Part shown: positions 15,071-15,210 of the stretch, in pieces
How the letters are laid out: each line of letters begins with the position of its first letter
Position numbering within the stretch: position 1 is the stretch's first letter
Translations under genes and position numbers: made by a program
From: Anaerolineales bacterium UBA877
GTDB lineage: Bacteria; Chloroflexota; Anaerolineae; Anaerolineales; Villigracilaceae
Direction of reading: 5' to 3'
Length of the DNA stretch: 15,210 bases
NCBI GenBank assembly: GCA_002294405.1
Contig: DBFP01000010.1
Coordinates: 1,051 to 16,260 of the forward strand
The notes under the pieces: model-generated
The model's input: the letters and a program-made list of their open reading frames with translations, nothing else
The model's database searches: none
Told to the model about the DNA's origin: nothing

Positions 15071-15102
15071 TCCGCCTAGAAAATCGCTCCACCCTAGACG
15101 GA
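15071..15102 (+). repeat. Imperfect inverted repeat between epimerase and tRNA
   Basis: TCCGCCTAG (15071-15079) can pair with CTAGACGGA (15094-15102), with one mismatch and a 14-base loop. No T-run follows, so it is a poor intrinsic terminator. It overlaps the possible -35 of the tRNA promoter and may be chance. Confidence 0.25.
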
Positions 15103-15123
15103 ATAGTATGGGCAAGGTAGAAT
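15095..15123 (+). promoter_or_regulatory. Probable promoter of tRNA-Gln
   Basis: TAGACG (15095-15100, four of six consensus bases) is followed after exactly 17 bases by TAGAAT (15118-15123, five of six). Initiation would fall near 15130, about nine bases before the mature tRNA 5' end, which fits a short tRNA leader. Confidence 0.5.
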
Positions 15124-15138
15124 ATAGCCCGCTGGAAT

Positions 15139-15209
15139 TGGGGGCTCGTCTAACGGCAGGACGGCTGTCTCTGGAACAGTTAGTAATGGTTCGAATCCAT
15201 TGCCCCCAG
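15139..15209 (+). tRNA. tRNA-Gln (anticodon CUG)
   Basis: The full cloverleaf folds by eye. The 7-bp acceptor stem pairs TGGGGGC (15139-15145) with GCCCCCA (15202-15208). The D arm is GTC/GAC. The anticodon stem is GCTGT/ACAGT with one G-U pair. The loop CTCTGGA carries anticodon CTG at 15171-15173, which reads CAG. The variable loop is TAGT, and the T arm is AATGG/CCATT with loop TTCGAAT. The U1-A72 first pair and discriminator G73 (15209) are known glutamine identity features. The window stops one base later (C at 15210), so whether CCA is encoded cannot be seen. Confidence 0.96.
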
Positions 15210-15210
15210 C

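Noticed and set aside
1..15210. Defence island, CRISPR array, prophage or insertion sequence
   Set aside because: No repeats with spacers, transposases, integrases, restriction genes or phage structural genes are seen. The tRNA at the end shows no integrase or attachment repeat within the window.

Overview
This window reads as an ordinary chromosomal segment of a bacterium, most likely of the phylum Chloroflexota and probably the class Anaerolineae. That placement is an inference from protein architecture, not a database match. The clues are the C-terminal HTH domain of the membrane sensor at 4549, the membrane-anchored protein with an external beta-sandwich domain at 3303, the short S1-domain protein, and the style of the GNAT protein. 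Base composition looks roughly balanced and even. I see no insertion sequence, phage gene, CRISPR array or recognised defence system.

Layout. Thirteen genes on the plus strand run almost without gaps from 1 to 13529. They are lspA (5' end cut by the window edge), an RluA/RluD-type pseudouridine synthase, low-specificity threonine aldolase, trimeric purine nucleoside phosphorylase, a two-TM protein with an external domain, a GNAT acetyltransferase, a 7TM-type sensor with an HTH-like C-terminus, a three-domain S1 protein, FtsK/SpoIIIE, a CDP-alcohol phosphatidyltransferase, lgt, an ABC ATPase, and an ABC-2 permease fused to a SpoIIM-like domain. The largest gap is 56 bases and several junctions overlap. 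No intrinsic terminator is visible inside the run. A single minus-strand gene (HNH endonuclease-like, 13585-14088) converges on the run and has its own clear rho-independent terminator. It diverges, across 63 bases, from a TIGR01777-family NAD-dependent epimerase. The window ends in a tRNA-Gln(CUG) with a plausible promoter.

How the genes relate. There is a strong cell-envelope theme. Lgt and LspA carry out successive steps of lipoprotein maturation. The phospholipid synthase next to lgt could supply, or be coupled to, its lipid substrate. FtsK is the septal DNA translocase, and the ABC pair is a membrane exporter or remodelling module. The remaining genes are translation (RluD-like, S1, tRNA-Gln) and salvage or amino-acid housekeeping (PNP, threonine aldolase).

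The least ordinary items are the ABC-2/SpoIIM fusion, the membrane sensor that ends in an HTH-like domain instead of a kinase, and that sensor's translational overlap with the S1 protein. No stretch longer than about 80 bases lacks a feature.
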